Assembly (NCBI GenBank): GCA_022592435.1
Contig: JABYQS010000328.1
Location: forward strand, 1-30,169
Origin: Cerioporus squamosus
Taxonomy: Eukaryota; Basidiomycota; Agaricomycetes; Polyporales; Polyporaceae
DNA length: 30,169 nt
Reading direction: 5' to 3'
Part shown: piece by piece, positions 19,901 to 30,169 of the stretch
How the letters are laid out: the number at the start of each line of letters is the position of its first letter
How positions within the stretch are numbered: the first letter of the stretch is position 1
Position numbers and translations under genes: made by a program
Notes under the pieces: generated by a model
Databases searched by the model: none
The model's input: only the letters and a program-made list of their open reading frames with translations
What the model was told of the DNA's origin: nothing

Positions 19901-21976
19901 GGCGGGACTGTTCGTCGGTTGCGGAGTGATCAAGAAGCAGGACGTCGAGGAGCGTTTCCCAGTCGCGAACCGGCTCGACCTCATCCCACAGTGCCTCCAC
20001 TACAAGAGCGGTCCTGCCTTTCGGATTGGGACCCACAAGCGAAGCGACTTCCTTTGCTTGCACTCGCTTCGATGGCCCTTCGCCAAGGTCCGAGTCCTCC
20101 CCATCTGCACCGTTGCCGTCGTCAGCCTGCTTGTCCAAAGCTCGGCCCCAGTTGACAATGAGCATTCCTAGAGCCTTGACCCCTGCCCGATGCTTGTCCG
20201 AGTCTGAGGCTTTGCGCCCAACCAGTCGCTCCTCAACAGTTTGCTCCCATACGCCCTTGACGAACCCGCTAACCGCCCGACGGACGCGCGCTTCCTCATC
20301 AAACACCAGCAGGCACAGCTGCTGAGTCTGCTCGTCCTCGAGCAAGCCATGAGACTCGATGGTTTGGAGCACCTGTACCACGGCGACACGGATGCTGAGC
20401 TCGATGTCTCCGACGGCCATTTCGACGAGGCGGGGCTTGAATCGTTCAGTGAAGTGTTGGAGTGCCGCTGCGCTGATGTACGCAGTTTGGTCGTACGCGA
20501 GGGCGAGGGCGCGGACTGCCTCGAGCCGCACCTGGGTCTGCGCATCCGACAGCACCCAACCAACGTATCGCAGGTAGGCGCCATCCAAGAAGTGCCCGGG
20601 ATACTTCTTGAACCAGAGGCCCATTGCACGAACACACTCCGCGCGGATGTTGGGGTCAAGGTCGCGGTACCGATGTACGAAGACGCTGCATATATGCGGT
20701 CAAAAGAGGAGCCTCTGGAGTGCGTCGCGTTACTTACCCATCCACGAACTCCTTCAGGAACTCAGCGAGCTTCGAACGTCGCTCACGAATCTCTGCCGCT
20801 TTCTTCTCGAGCTCCGCCTCTCGCGCACTCCCGGCCTTGGCATCCTTGCCCTTGTTTGCCGCCTTCCGCTTGCGCTCGCCTTCCCGTTGTCGACTGACAA
20901 CCTCTGCCTCCTTCTCCACTGACGCTGCGACGTCGCATAGAGCAGTCTCGACTTCGAGGGCGATGACAGTTGCGGTGTGGCGGAAGCTGCGGAGTTGAGA
21001 AGACGACATGGCGATGACCCATGTTTGTAGGGTTGGCATGAGGTCCGAGGTATAGAGGGAACCCAATTCGGCAGCAGAGATTATGAGGCGCTCGAGGAAC
21101 TCGGAGAGGGACTTGCGGAACTTCTTGAACATAGGGAGCTTGGAAGTCAGGGGGTAGATAGGCGTGTCGTCCTGGCAAATAGGTTGGACACAAGTCTCAG
21201 GAGGAGCACGCGTCACGCACCTGCTTGAGAGCTTCCGTGAAGTCATCCAGCGCGTCCAGGACACCATCATAGTCAACCACCCTATCTTCATCAACCGAGT
21301 CGTTGCAGCCGCACGAGCGCAGGATACAGTTGATGAGCTCTGCCAAGCTTGGGCCCGGCGTGGTGGAAAGCGACTCCAGGTAATCTTCAGCAGTGGACTG
21401 GAGCGCAGCGGCCGGGTTCATGATGGCATCTTAACCACCACCGTCAATGACAACACTTCGGGCACTGACACAACCACGCACTGAACAACGCGTTGTCTGC
21501 TGCAATCTTGCTGTCCTTCGCCAACTTCTCCGCATCGAACTCGCCATCAGGGCCTGGAGGCTGCTTGCCCTTGCGAGCAGCGGTTTTCTTCGGCTTCGGA
21601 GGACCAGCGGGCTTCCCTGGTGCACGTTTCGGGGCGCTCGCTTTGGGTGCGCGCGGTTTCTTCGGGGCGGTGGCTGCCTTGGGTTTCCGTTTGGCGACAG
21701 ACTTGCCTGGTGGTTTCGGTGCGCGGAAGTCGCCCTCTTCCGCGTCGTCCTCGTCGTCAGCGGGTGCATGATCGGAGTCTTCATTTAGTGGGTCATCATT
21801 GTCGTGTTCCTCGTCGCTGGTCGCGTCGGATCGTTTCCGTTTGAGCAGAGAGCTACTGACTAGGGGCGACGTCAGGTCCTCTCTATCGCGTGAGAGGAAG
21901 GGGCCTTACCAGACACAAACTGCTGTGCTTTCTTCCGCTCTCGCTGAGAGCGTCGAGGCTCTGCAACGTCGGCCAT
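16965..21976 (-). CDS. scc3: Cohesin subunit Scc3/Psc3 (STAG/stromalin family)
   Basis: HEAT-repeat subunit that binds the kleisin Rad21/Scc1 and loads or stabilises cohesin on chromatin in the nucleus. Thirteen exons from 21976 downward: 21910-21976, 21482-21859, 21221-21429, 20738-21171, 19752-20685, 19537-19698, 19086-19478, 18837-19034, 18480-18771, 18164-18417, 17822-18111, 17645-17766 and 16965-17590. They give 4359 nt (1452 residues) with all phases consistent. The N-terminus (MADVAEPRRSQRERKKAQQF) is basic, then acidic and Lys/Pro-rich. The STAG domain covers about 210-340 (PIYPLTSKLPMFKKFRKSLS; LQTWVIAMSSSQLRSFRHTA). The stromalin conserved domain follows from about 362 (VFVHRYRDLDPNIRAECV; YLRYVGWVLSDAQTQVRLEA). 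Acidic and basic inserts (ASSGEDEDEEEE; RGKKGRGKKG) lie near the middle, and the last 200 residues are Ser/Pro/acidic and end RRKRVRH. It is longer than the usual 1000-1250 residues, owing to these tails. Head-to-head with the rsc7 gene. Confidence 0.95.
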
Positions 21977-22207
21977 GGTCCCGAGGACGGTCAGCACGGC
22001 TGGGAGGGTGGGGGGATGTGGTCAAGACGCGCTCACAGCGCGCGCGCGACCGTGTTGTCTCCTATTTCCTAATCCGGTGACTCACGTGCTCTCAACCACG
22101 AGCGCTAGCGCGTCTGTGGCCCAAGCTCGCGACCTTCGGACTCTACCGCGACCTGCCCAACTGCCCAGACATCTTGTGGAAACTGGTTCTGTGTCATAAC
22201 CACAAAC
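21977..22207. promoter_or_regulatory. Bidirectional promoter between scc3 and rsc7 genes
   Basis: The two ATGs lie 231 bp apart and face away from each other, so this short stretch must contain both promoters and leaders. No TATA box is obvious. A CGCGCGCGCGAC-type alternating tract is present near 22038-22050. Confidence 0.7.
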
Positions 22208-24021
22208 ATGGCCCCCGGTACTCCAAAAATTATTATCCGACCACGACGCGGAAGGAATACTCGCGCAGCGTCCTTTCACGAAGAAGAGGACAACGAAGAG
22301 CAGGTCGACATCGGGAGCGCGTCTGGCTCCGTACCGCACACGCCGCAAGCGAACGAGGACGAGGACGAACCCATAGACATCGACAATGACGACGATGTCG
22401 ATTCGAGTGTACAGGCAGAGAGTCCAGAGGCCGATGAAGACGACGCAGAAGAGGAGGTTGAGGCTGCGCCCGTGCGGCGGAGAGGCAGGCCCAGAGGCAG
22501 CGGGCGCGGCGCAGGTACGTCCACTCCTCGGAGTCGCGGTCGAGGGAGAGGCAGGGGTCGAGGGCGTGGGCGCGGGCGAGCTATCACAATCAAGCTTCCC
22601 AAACGCGGCGGGGACGATGGGCAAGAGGCCGACGCTGCGGAGACTGCAGAAGGGGCCTCCGCGCCAGAGGCGGAGGAGGGACCCATCGCGGGAGGCAAGC
22701 CGTTCCAACGGATCCAAGGCAACATTTATGTGATCGACGGAGACGAGTATGTCACGGAGGACGACCCCAAGGGGGACACCAAGATTGACAAGTTTGGAAA
22801 CCTGCTCGGAGGTGAGCACTTCCGCACTGATGTTCGTATGTGGTTTGGGCTCAGATGTTTGGACACTCAGGGAGAAGGTTCAAGTCGCAAACATTCGTGC
22901 TGCCAAACCGCCATCCGGAGCGCAAGTACATGCTCGCCATCGACGCAGCGCGGTCATCTGGTTTCCGCGACTCGCTTTACTACTTCCGCCGCAATCCGCT
23001 GGCGATGAAGTTGAACGCCACGCAGTGGGAGAAGGACCATCTCATTGAAGTCGGCAAGTTGGGATCCCACCTGAAAACTCGTAGTGTTACCCTCGTCACT
23101 GCACGTAGTGCATTCAAGCTTCATGGCGCGAAGATGCTCGTCGGTATGTGACTGTAATTGAACCACCAATGCGTCATATTGACATGGATTTTCCTTTGCA
23201 GATGGCAGATGGGTTGTAGACGACTACTATGAAGACAAGGTCCTACAGGAGATCACCGAAAAAGGCCTCAAGCCCGGTGACCTTGTCGGCGAGCTTCAGG
23301 ACACTTCCAACCTCGCAAACGAGGCTGCTGCCCTGGCAGCAGGGACATCCGGCGCTGGTCAGGGTGGCAAGAGCGAGCGCAGTGGCGCCGGACTTGGCAT
23401 GTACAAGGCGGGTGGACCAACGACAATCTTCGGTGGCTCTGGCTGGGGTCCCTACAGCGACGGTCCCCTGAATGCCGTACGCAAGTCCTACCTCACGCGG
23501 GACGGTGTCAACGAGGAGAACTGGATGTATGTCGCGGCAGAACGGACGATGGAGATGTCAAACGAGTGGGCGAAGCTCCGAAAGGAGGCGCTCAAGGTAT
23601 GCGGGGGGATCTTGGAGGTGGAACAGCAGGATGTCGCTGCGAGCGAGAAGAGGAGTGCCGAGGAGATCCTCGAGGGTGAGCGCAAGAGGCGGGCGCAGGA
23701 GAGCCAACTGCCGGTCGGTGTATATGAACCTCAGACTGGCATTGTTCTCTGTGAGTGTCGCGGTCCGGCTAGACTGTGGATCGACAGACTGACAATCTGC
23801 TTCGTACAGATCGCTCAGACACCCAGCCGACACACGCCCGTTGGGAGCCCGTGCCAGACGACAAGCGGCGTGTGCTCGGCGGCGCGAAGGTCGGCGGTGC
23901 AGCATGGGGCGTCGCGTGGGTAGATACCGTGATGGAGCTGCCTCAGACACCGCTCGAAGACGAGTGGGCCAAAGAGCGCGAACGATATAAGGATCTCATA
24001 GCTTCATCGTCATCGTCGTGA
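22208..24021 (+). CDS. rsc7: Rsc7/Npl6-like subunit of SWI/SNF-type chromatin remodeller
   Basis: Accessory subunit of the RSC/SWI-SNF remodelling complex in the nucleus. Exons 22208-22811, 22871-23143, 23202-23750 and 23810-24021 give 545 residues with consistent phases. Residues 20-90 are acidic. An AT-hook-like RRRGRPRG (90-97) and an RG-repeat tract (110-124) follow and would contact DNA or RNA. The conserved RSC7/SWP82 domain (CRC_subunit type) then runs from about 165: GNIYVIDGDEYVTEDDP, then GNLLGGRRFKSQTFVLPNR, then YMLAIDAARSSGFRDSLYYF and GRWVVDDYYED. A Gly-rich segment (GGPTTIFGGSGWGPYSDGPL) precedes the C-terminal part, which keeps the pattern YRSDTQPTHARWEPV. The N-terminal low-complexity region is typical of mushroom versions. 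Its paralog Swp82 is an alternative in yeast nomenclature; I prefer Rsc7 from the length and domain order. Confidence 0.92.
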
Positions 24022-24637
24022 CGGCGCTCTGTCTATGCGTTGCCATGTTCCCTCTGTTATTGATCTTTGCTATCGCTGTAGCTTTCGTTGTGAGGACTAT
24101 GGTACGCGTCATACTATTGTACAGTAGAAATTCATGATAGTGAGTTGCCGTGCAGAGACGTTGCGTCATCGTATCATACCCTGCGTTCGAGCCTGTGGTT
24201 CGGTCGAGTGCGCTTTTGTGAGATTGTTAGCAGGTACTTCGTAAGCTCAGTGGATGCTCTCCTCCCCGGGCACGCTATGCCTCGAAGTTCTAGCCGATTT
24301 CGTTGGCCTGTCTTGGCCCGTATACTGGGCCTGCGCGTGCAGTTTTTTAACGAGAGGTCATGCATCATGTACGAAGCGAGTAGCCTCCTCACTGTAGAGA
24401 TGACCAGTGTCTTCAGCGATAGCGGTCGCCAGACTGCGACGGGGTGTTCCTACCCCATTGTCGCAACAAGTAGCACCCGACATAAGTATGTCCGACGGAG
24501 TGAAAATGACTGCAAGGATCCTAACAGTACCCACGAGACCCAGAGAGCAAAGAGAGCATCACGGATGATAGCTAGTATATGTACACGCAAACTGCAGCAC
24601 TGTCCTGAGTAGCCAGAATGTCCATTCACACCAACTG
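24022..24637. other. Intergenic region between convergent genes
   Basis: Holds the 3' flanks of the rsc7 gene (plus) and the Cys-rich protein gene (minus). A 155-residue open frame at 24145-24612 on the plus strand has a random-looking composition, no domain and no clear promoter, so I do not call it a gene. Confidence 0.5.
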
Positions 24638-25608
24638 TCACTGTCCATGATCATCTCTGCTTCCCGACCTCGACGGCACCTGAGCCAGTGCGGGCCCGAG
24701 GTCGAACGGAACCTGCGCGGGTCCAGCAGAACGCGGCGCCCCCGGCTTCAAGCTCGTGGGGATATCCAGCCGCGGCGGCGCTCGGGCATCGTCGTCGTCA
24801 AGTCCCAATCCTCCTCCACCCTCGCGCTCGTGGCCTGCATCGGAGGCCCGCTGGCGGTGCGACTGCGAGTCCGACGGCCGCAGAGAGGGCGCGTTGGGCT
24901 CGGAGCGGTGCGAGCGGTGCACGCGGGCGGGATTGTACGCGGACGGGGGGCGGGAAACGTCGCTGCTCGAGCTCTGCGCGTGCGTGGCGACCCACTCGCG
25001 CGTGCGGTCCTTCGCGCCCCGCCGCGACTCCAGCATCGCCTGCTCCCGGTCTCCCTCGCCGTCGGGTGGGGGCGCGAGTGCGGGCAGTGGGGAGCGCGAC
25101 CCAGAGCGCGAGCGGCGGCGGGCCTCCATGGACGGCCGCGCGCGGGGCTGGGTGTCGATTGCGCGCGACCGCCTGTCGCCGTCGCCGGAACCGTCACGAC
25201 GGACGGTCTGAAGCTCGACGAGGTGCGTGGAGCGTTCGGAGAGGTCGACGGGTTTGTTGGTGCCGTAGAGCTCTTCGACTGTGCGCTCGAAGTCGGCGTC
25301 GTCCATTGCGCGCTTGCAGGAGCAGCATCCGCCGCGGGTGCCCCGCACGCGGTAGCGACTGCCGTTGCAGCAGTCTATGGGTGGAGTGCGTGGTCAGGCT
25401 AGGGGGAGGGAGGGAGAGGGAAGGGGAAAGGGAGACGGGAGGACGTACTCAAGAAGCACCAGAAGTTGTTCCTCTGAACGAGTCCTTCAAAGCCTTGATG
25501 CGTGTCTTGTGAGCCTCTGTCGATCATACACATACGTAAAGAATACCCACAGCAGCAACACAGAAAGCAGGCTCCGCATATCCCAAAGAGCTCCTCGAGG
25601 CCTGACAT
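24638..25608 (-). CDS. Protein with cysteine-rich N-terminus and disordered tail
   Basis: Family not recognised. Two exons, 25449-25608 and 24638-25374, joined in phase 1 over a 74-nt intron (GTACGT...ATAG), give 298 residues. Residues 1-75 hold most of the cysteines in tight clusters: ICGACFLCCCCG, WCFLNCCN and GGCCSCKR. Such clusters could be palmitoylated at a membrane or bind metal, but neither can be shown. A conserved-looking block follows (MDDADFERTVEELYG). The rest is Arg/Ser/Pro-rich and disordered, ending near the stop at 24638. The ATG at 25608 is chosen because it begins the Cys-rich part; upstream in-frame codons reach 25896 but look like leader. Within exon 1, residues 22-38 (YSLRMCMIDRG and flanks) are less convincing and include GT and AG dinucleotides, so a very short extra intron is possible but was not modelled. 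Confidence 0.7.
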
Positions 25609-26508
25609 AGTGACTATGGATGGTGTGCGGAGGTGAAGACTTGTAGGGCCACTGGGACCTCTGTCCGGGCTAGGGAGAGTAGTGTGTAGCGATTGACTGG
25701 GAAACCTCGCAGTCGATACGAGGAAGGTAAGAGAGCAGACAGCGACGAGCAGCAGAGAACTGGGGAGGGACCGTGGCCCTAGATCTACAGAAAGCGTTGC
25801 ATAGCAGCAGGAAGTGGACAAAGACAGAGAGAGATGGAGATTCAAAGCACAATCGCGCGCCGTCAAAGCCTCGAGCCTCACGCGCACGGGCAGCACACCC
25901 CGCGCCGAGATCTACTGACTTACGTTGAATGGAAGAATTCACCTGCTTTGGCGGCCAAGAAATGCTTTATGAGGGCCTGCGCGCATGCGCGTAAGCGCAC
26001 TTCCCTGCCGTACGTTGTTCGCCGCCGGCACTGCGTATTATTCACGCTGATGATCTCCCTCGAGGCAGTGACAGTGCATGCGACAGCCTTGGTTTGGTCT
26101 ACGAGGTACTCCTTCAGACGGATCCGGAGGCCGAGTGGGAGGAGGGCCGAGGAACTTGAAGGTCGGGAGGATTAAATACGTGAGAGAGAAGCGCTTCTTG
26201 TATTTCTCAAGGCAGTGCAAACTATATGTTCGCCCGACGGGTCGCATGGTTACCAAGGGCAACCACTGTGCACAAGGTGGAAGCAGTGCACTGTTCACAA
26301 CCACGATTCAACGGCAAATTGAAGCCATTGGAGCCTATGGAGGGACAAGGCATGGCAGGTTCACAATCGCACACATGTAGTCGAGGCTCATGCACAATGC
26401 ACTCCCACTTCCGCCGTAGTGGGACCGTGCTCGCGTGAGCTGTCGATCAACTGACAATCGTGAAGCATTCGAAGGAGTGACTGCGCGAACTTTCGACTAT
26501 CAGCAGTG
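25609..26508. other. Intergenic region upstream of the Cys-rich protein gene
   Basis: About 900 bases. The first 300 are probably promoter and leader of the Cys-rich protein gene; the remainder is the 3' flank of the cofactor C gene. Short open frames on both strands (for example plus 25834-26175 and minus 26038-26304) show nothing recognisable. Confidence 0.5.
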
Positions 26509-27746
26509 TTATCCCCGCAAAGGAAGTAATTCAGACAACGCGCCCTTGACGTCGTCCACGTCGTTCAATGGCCACCTGTCGTCGCGAATCGCAGCCTCCT
26601 CTGGCAGAGCGGACCAGTTGGGCGAGGGTGTTGCGCGGATATGAGAGAAGTCCTGCACGGCCAGGTAGTTGCTCTTCGACTGCTGCACGGCCAGAGCGAT
26701 CAATATCAGACAGTCTTCTACGGCGACACGTCCTGCTTGAGATGAACGCACCGTGTTGTTAGTATCGCTCGCAGGGGGACGCTTCAAGCACGCCGGGTAG
26801 TCGGCGAAGCGGATCGCTGAGCAGTGCTCGATGATCGGGTTCGAGGCGATGGAGATGTACACGTCCACCTGCGAAGACGTGTGCATCCGGAACTGTGTTC
26901 ACGAACGGACAGGATCAGTCGGCATATCCCTCAGCTCAGCACGGGCGATGAGGACCGACGTACCTGGCGGCTCCCGAGCGCGATAACGCAGTTCTTCATG
27001 TCGTGGAGGAGCGCGCTCCCAGTGATGACCGGCAGCACGAGGACTGTGTTCGACAGATTTCTGGCATGGAGGGCGGTGAAGGTTACGTTTGCGTTCGGGC
27101 CAGAGGGGAGGAAGTTCACTATGCAGTTGTCGAGGTCGGAGATGGTCAGATCGGATGCGGATGACCATGGGATCGAGAGAGATGATAGCGTCAGGTAGCT
27201 GTGGGAGTGCCCTGAAATAGAGAGCCCGGAGGTCGGTGCTGATGCCTGCACCTCTGCGGGCGGTGGAACAGCCGGTGGGGTACTCTGCGTTGACCCAGCG
27301 GCAGGAGCTGGTGTAGCAGCTTTAGCAGCCTTTCGTTTGAATGCGAACTTGGTCTTTGGCGCTGCAGCAGTCCGGAGAGACTCAAGTTGGCTCTCGAGAT
27401 CCTTGAGTTGCTACAACGCATAACGTCAGCAATGCCACCCCAAACTTGAATGATAACCACCGTCGGACTCACCTTGTCGACTTGTCGTTGATCATAGCTC
27501 GGGAGGAACGCAATCGCGTCCGAGAACTCCTTCCTCAGCCTCGCAATCTCCGCAGCGACCTTCTCAATGGTAGTAGTAGTGGCCGAGCCAGTCCTCAGAG
27601 ACTCCAACTGGCTTGTAAGCTCTGCCCGAGATCGCCATCGTTCAGCCTCAGCAGGCGGCGAGCAAAGACGGGAGACGCCGACCAGATATCGCAGCCTGGT
27701 TTCGCGCGTGGTACTGCTGCGTGAGCTCCTGGTTCGTTTCCGACAT
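26509..27746 (-). CDS. Tubulin-binding cofactor C (TBCC)
   Basis: Final cofactor of tubulin heterodimer assembly: with cofactors D and E it stimulates GTP hydrolysis by beta-tubulin and releases the dimer, in the cytoplasm. Five exons from 27746 downward: 27683-27746, 27473-27621, 26964-27410, 26752-26892 and 26509-26682, giving 324 residues with consistent phases. The N-terminal helical region (YHARNQAAISELTSQL; AAEIARLRKEFSDAI) is spectrin-like, as in the family. KFAFKRK and a Pro/Ala linker lead into the C-CAP/cofactor-C beta-helix domain from about residue 150 (DLTISDLDNCIVNFLP). QFRMH follows the third intron, and its Arg222 aligns by position with the arginine finger of animal TBCC. IIEHCSAIRFADYP and VQDFSHIRATPSPNWS complete the domain. 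The length matches the family (about 330-350). The first intron has a weak GTCGGC donor but is needed to avoid a stop. Divergent from the rbx1 gene. Confidence 0.93.
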
Positions 27747-29277
<1,531 letters not shown>

Positions 29278-30169
29278 TCAGCTGTGCTCCTGCTCCTCCC
29301 TGACACGCGCTTCCAGGACTTCCGTCAACCTCGCCGCGAGCCCCTCCGTGAGCTGCAACACCCGTCGGACGTGGCTATACGATACGACGGCATGGGCTGG
29401 TAGGTCTCGGCCATGATCTGTGCGCATAGACCCAGCGTCAGCGCTTTCTTAGCAGGAGGGACGGTCAGGACTCAGAGGCGCGGCTCGGTGCTCACCTCTC
29501 CTTCTCCACTCGGACGGACGCGATGATGTCGTCGGGGTCGCCTATACGCCCGAGCGCGGGGAGGTTGCGGTTGTCTGGGATGCGAGCGTGTGAGCACAGG
29601 ACGCAGGGCTACGGAGGGGCGCAGAACATGCGCATACGCACCGTGTATGTGCATCCAGCCCTCGCGCGTCTGGATCGCACCGTTCTTCTGCACCTCGTCC
29701 GCGCCGTCGCGCAACGCCGCCTGGAGCGCCTCGTGCAGGATGTCGCGGAAGCGTTCTGTTCGTCCGCCCGAGGTCAAAACCACGTCGGCGTACGTACAGT
29801 GCTACGCACCGTTCTCCACAAAGTCATTCAGCCCCGCACCGTCTCCCTCCCCGCTCGCGGGCAGCCACCCGAGAACGGTGGCGGACAGTATCGAGGGGGG
29901 CGGGGTCGGCAGGAAGGAGAGCGCGAACACGGGTGTGGTCGAGGACAGCGCGGTGGGCGGGGTGTAGAGGTGGTAGAACAGGTCAGGCCGGTCGGGGTCC
30001 GGGAAGGACTGCACGGCGCGAGCGTGGTTGTGCTGTAGGGGTTGCGTTGACTGTCTTCTCCGCGACCTATGCGCATGTGCTGGAGCGATGCGCGCGGGAC
30101 GAAGGTGCAGAGAGCGAGAGGAACTTGGAGGGTGGACAACGCCTGGTTGGCGGCGGGTGTCTGACGTTG
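29278..30169 (-). pseudogene. Uncharacterised protein, cut by the window edge and with disrupted frame
   Basis: Function unknown. Coding-like blocks in order on the minus strand: NQALSTLQVPLALCTFVPRA near the window edge, then HNHARAVQSFPDPDRPDLFY, FALSFLPTPP, FVENERFRDILHEALQAALR, NGAIQTREGWMHIHDNRN, ALGRIGDPDDIIASVRVE, MAETYQPMPSYRIATSDG and VLQLTEGLAARLTEVLEARV, ending at the TGA 29278-29280. Segments are 29810->30169, 29642-29755, 29496-29574 and 29278-29417. The first two introns splice cleanly (GTGCGT donors). Three joins do not: near 30030, at 29496-29505 and at 29368-29372 the frame changes by one base with no usable intron. In each case one additional base would keep the blocks in one frame. 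This may be a decaying gene or sequence error; the protein pattern resembles a family I have seen in mushrooms without an assigned role. Marked as a pseudogene provisionally. Confidence 0.5.

Noticed and set aside
24145..24612. 155-residue plus-strand frame between convergent genes
   Set aside because: No domain, no promoter or intron signal, random-looking composition.

Overview
The window is nuclear DNA from a filamentous basidiomycete, most likely an Agaricomycete. The genes are GC-rich and cut by many short introns (mostly 45-80 nt, GTRNGT...YAG). The recognisable products are eukaryotic (cohesin Scc3, RSC subunit Rsc7, RBX1, tubulin cofactor C), and the left edge carries two members of DUF6593, a family I know mainly from mushrooms. 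There are no prokaryotic operons, no CRISPR, no rRNA and no tRNA that I can support. All gene models were built by hand from splice signals and phase; no database search was run.

Layout. 1-488 (+): 3' end of a DUF6593-type gene. 960-1731 (+): a complete tandem paralog. 2996-5718 (+): an AGC-type protein kinase with an Arg in the VAIK position, DFN for DFG and AWE for APE. 5719-8059: no supportable gene. 8060-11474 (+): a large low-complexity, coiled-coil protein whose only sensible ATG is one base out of frame. 11475-13370: intergenic, with short tandem repeats and a perfect 12-bp inverted repeat. 13371-16137 (-): a 17-exon acyl-CoA synthetase (4-coumarate-CoA-ligase-like) ending in SKL, with a perfect 53-bp tandem duplication over one splice donor. 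16965-21976 (-): cohesin subunit Scc3/STAG, 13 exons. 22208-24021 (+): Rsc7-like chromatin-remodelling subunit, divergent from scc3 across 231 bp. 24638-25608 (-): protein with a Cys-rich N-terminus. 26509-27746 (-): tubulin-binding cofactor C, divergent from 28002-28690 (+) RBX1 across 255 bp. 29278-30169 (-): an uncharacterised conserved-looking protein, cut by the window edge and apparently broken by several single-base frame changes.

The right half is mostly housekeeping: sister-chromatid cohesion, chromatin remodelling, tubulin folding and cullin-RING ubiquitination. The left half is more lineage-specific. I found no convincing multi-gene novel system. The best leads are the degenerate kinase, the splice-site duplication and micro-exon structure of the peroxisomal ligase gene, the head-to-head chromatin gene pair, and the frame-broken genes at 8060 and 29278.
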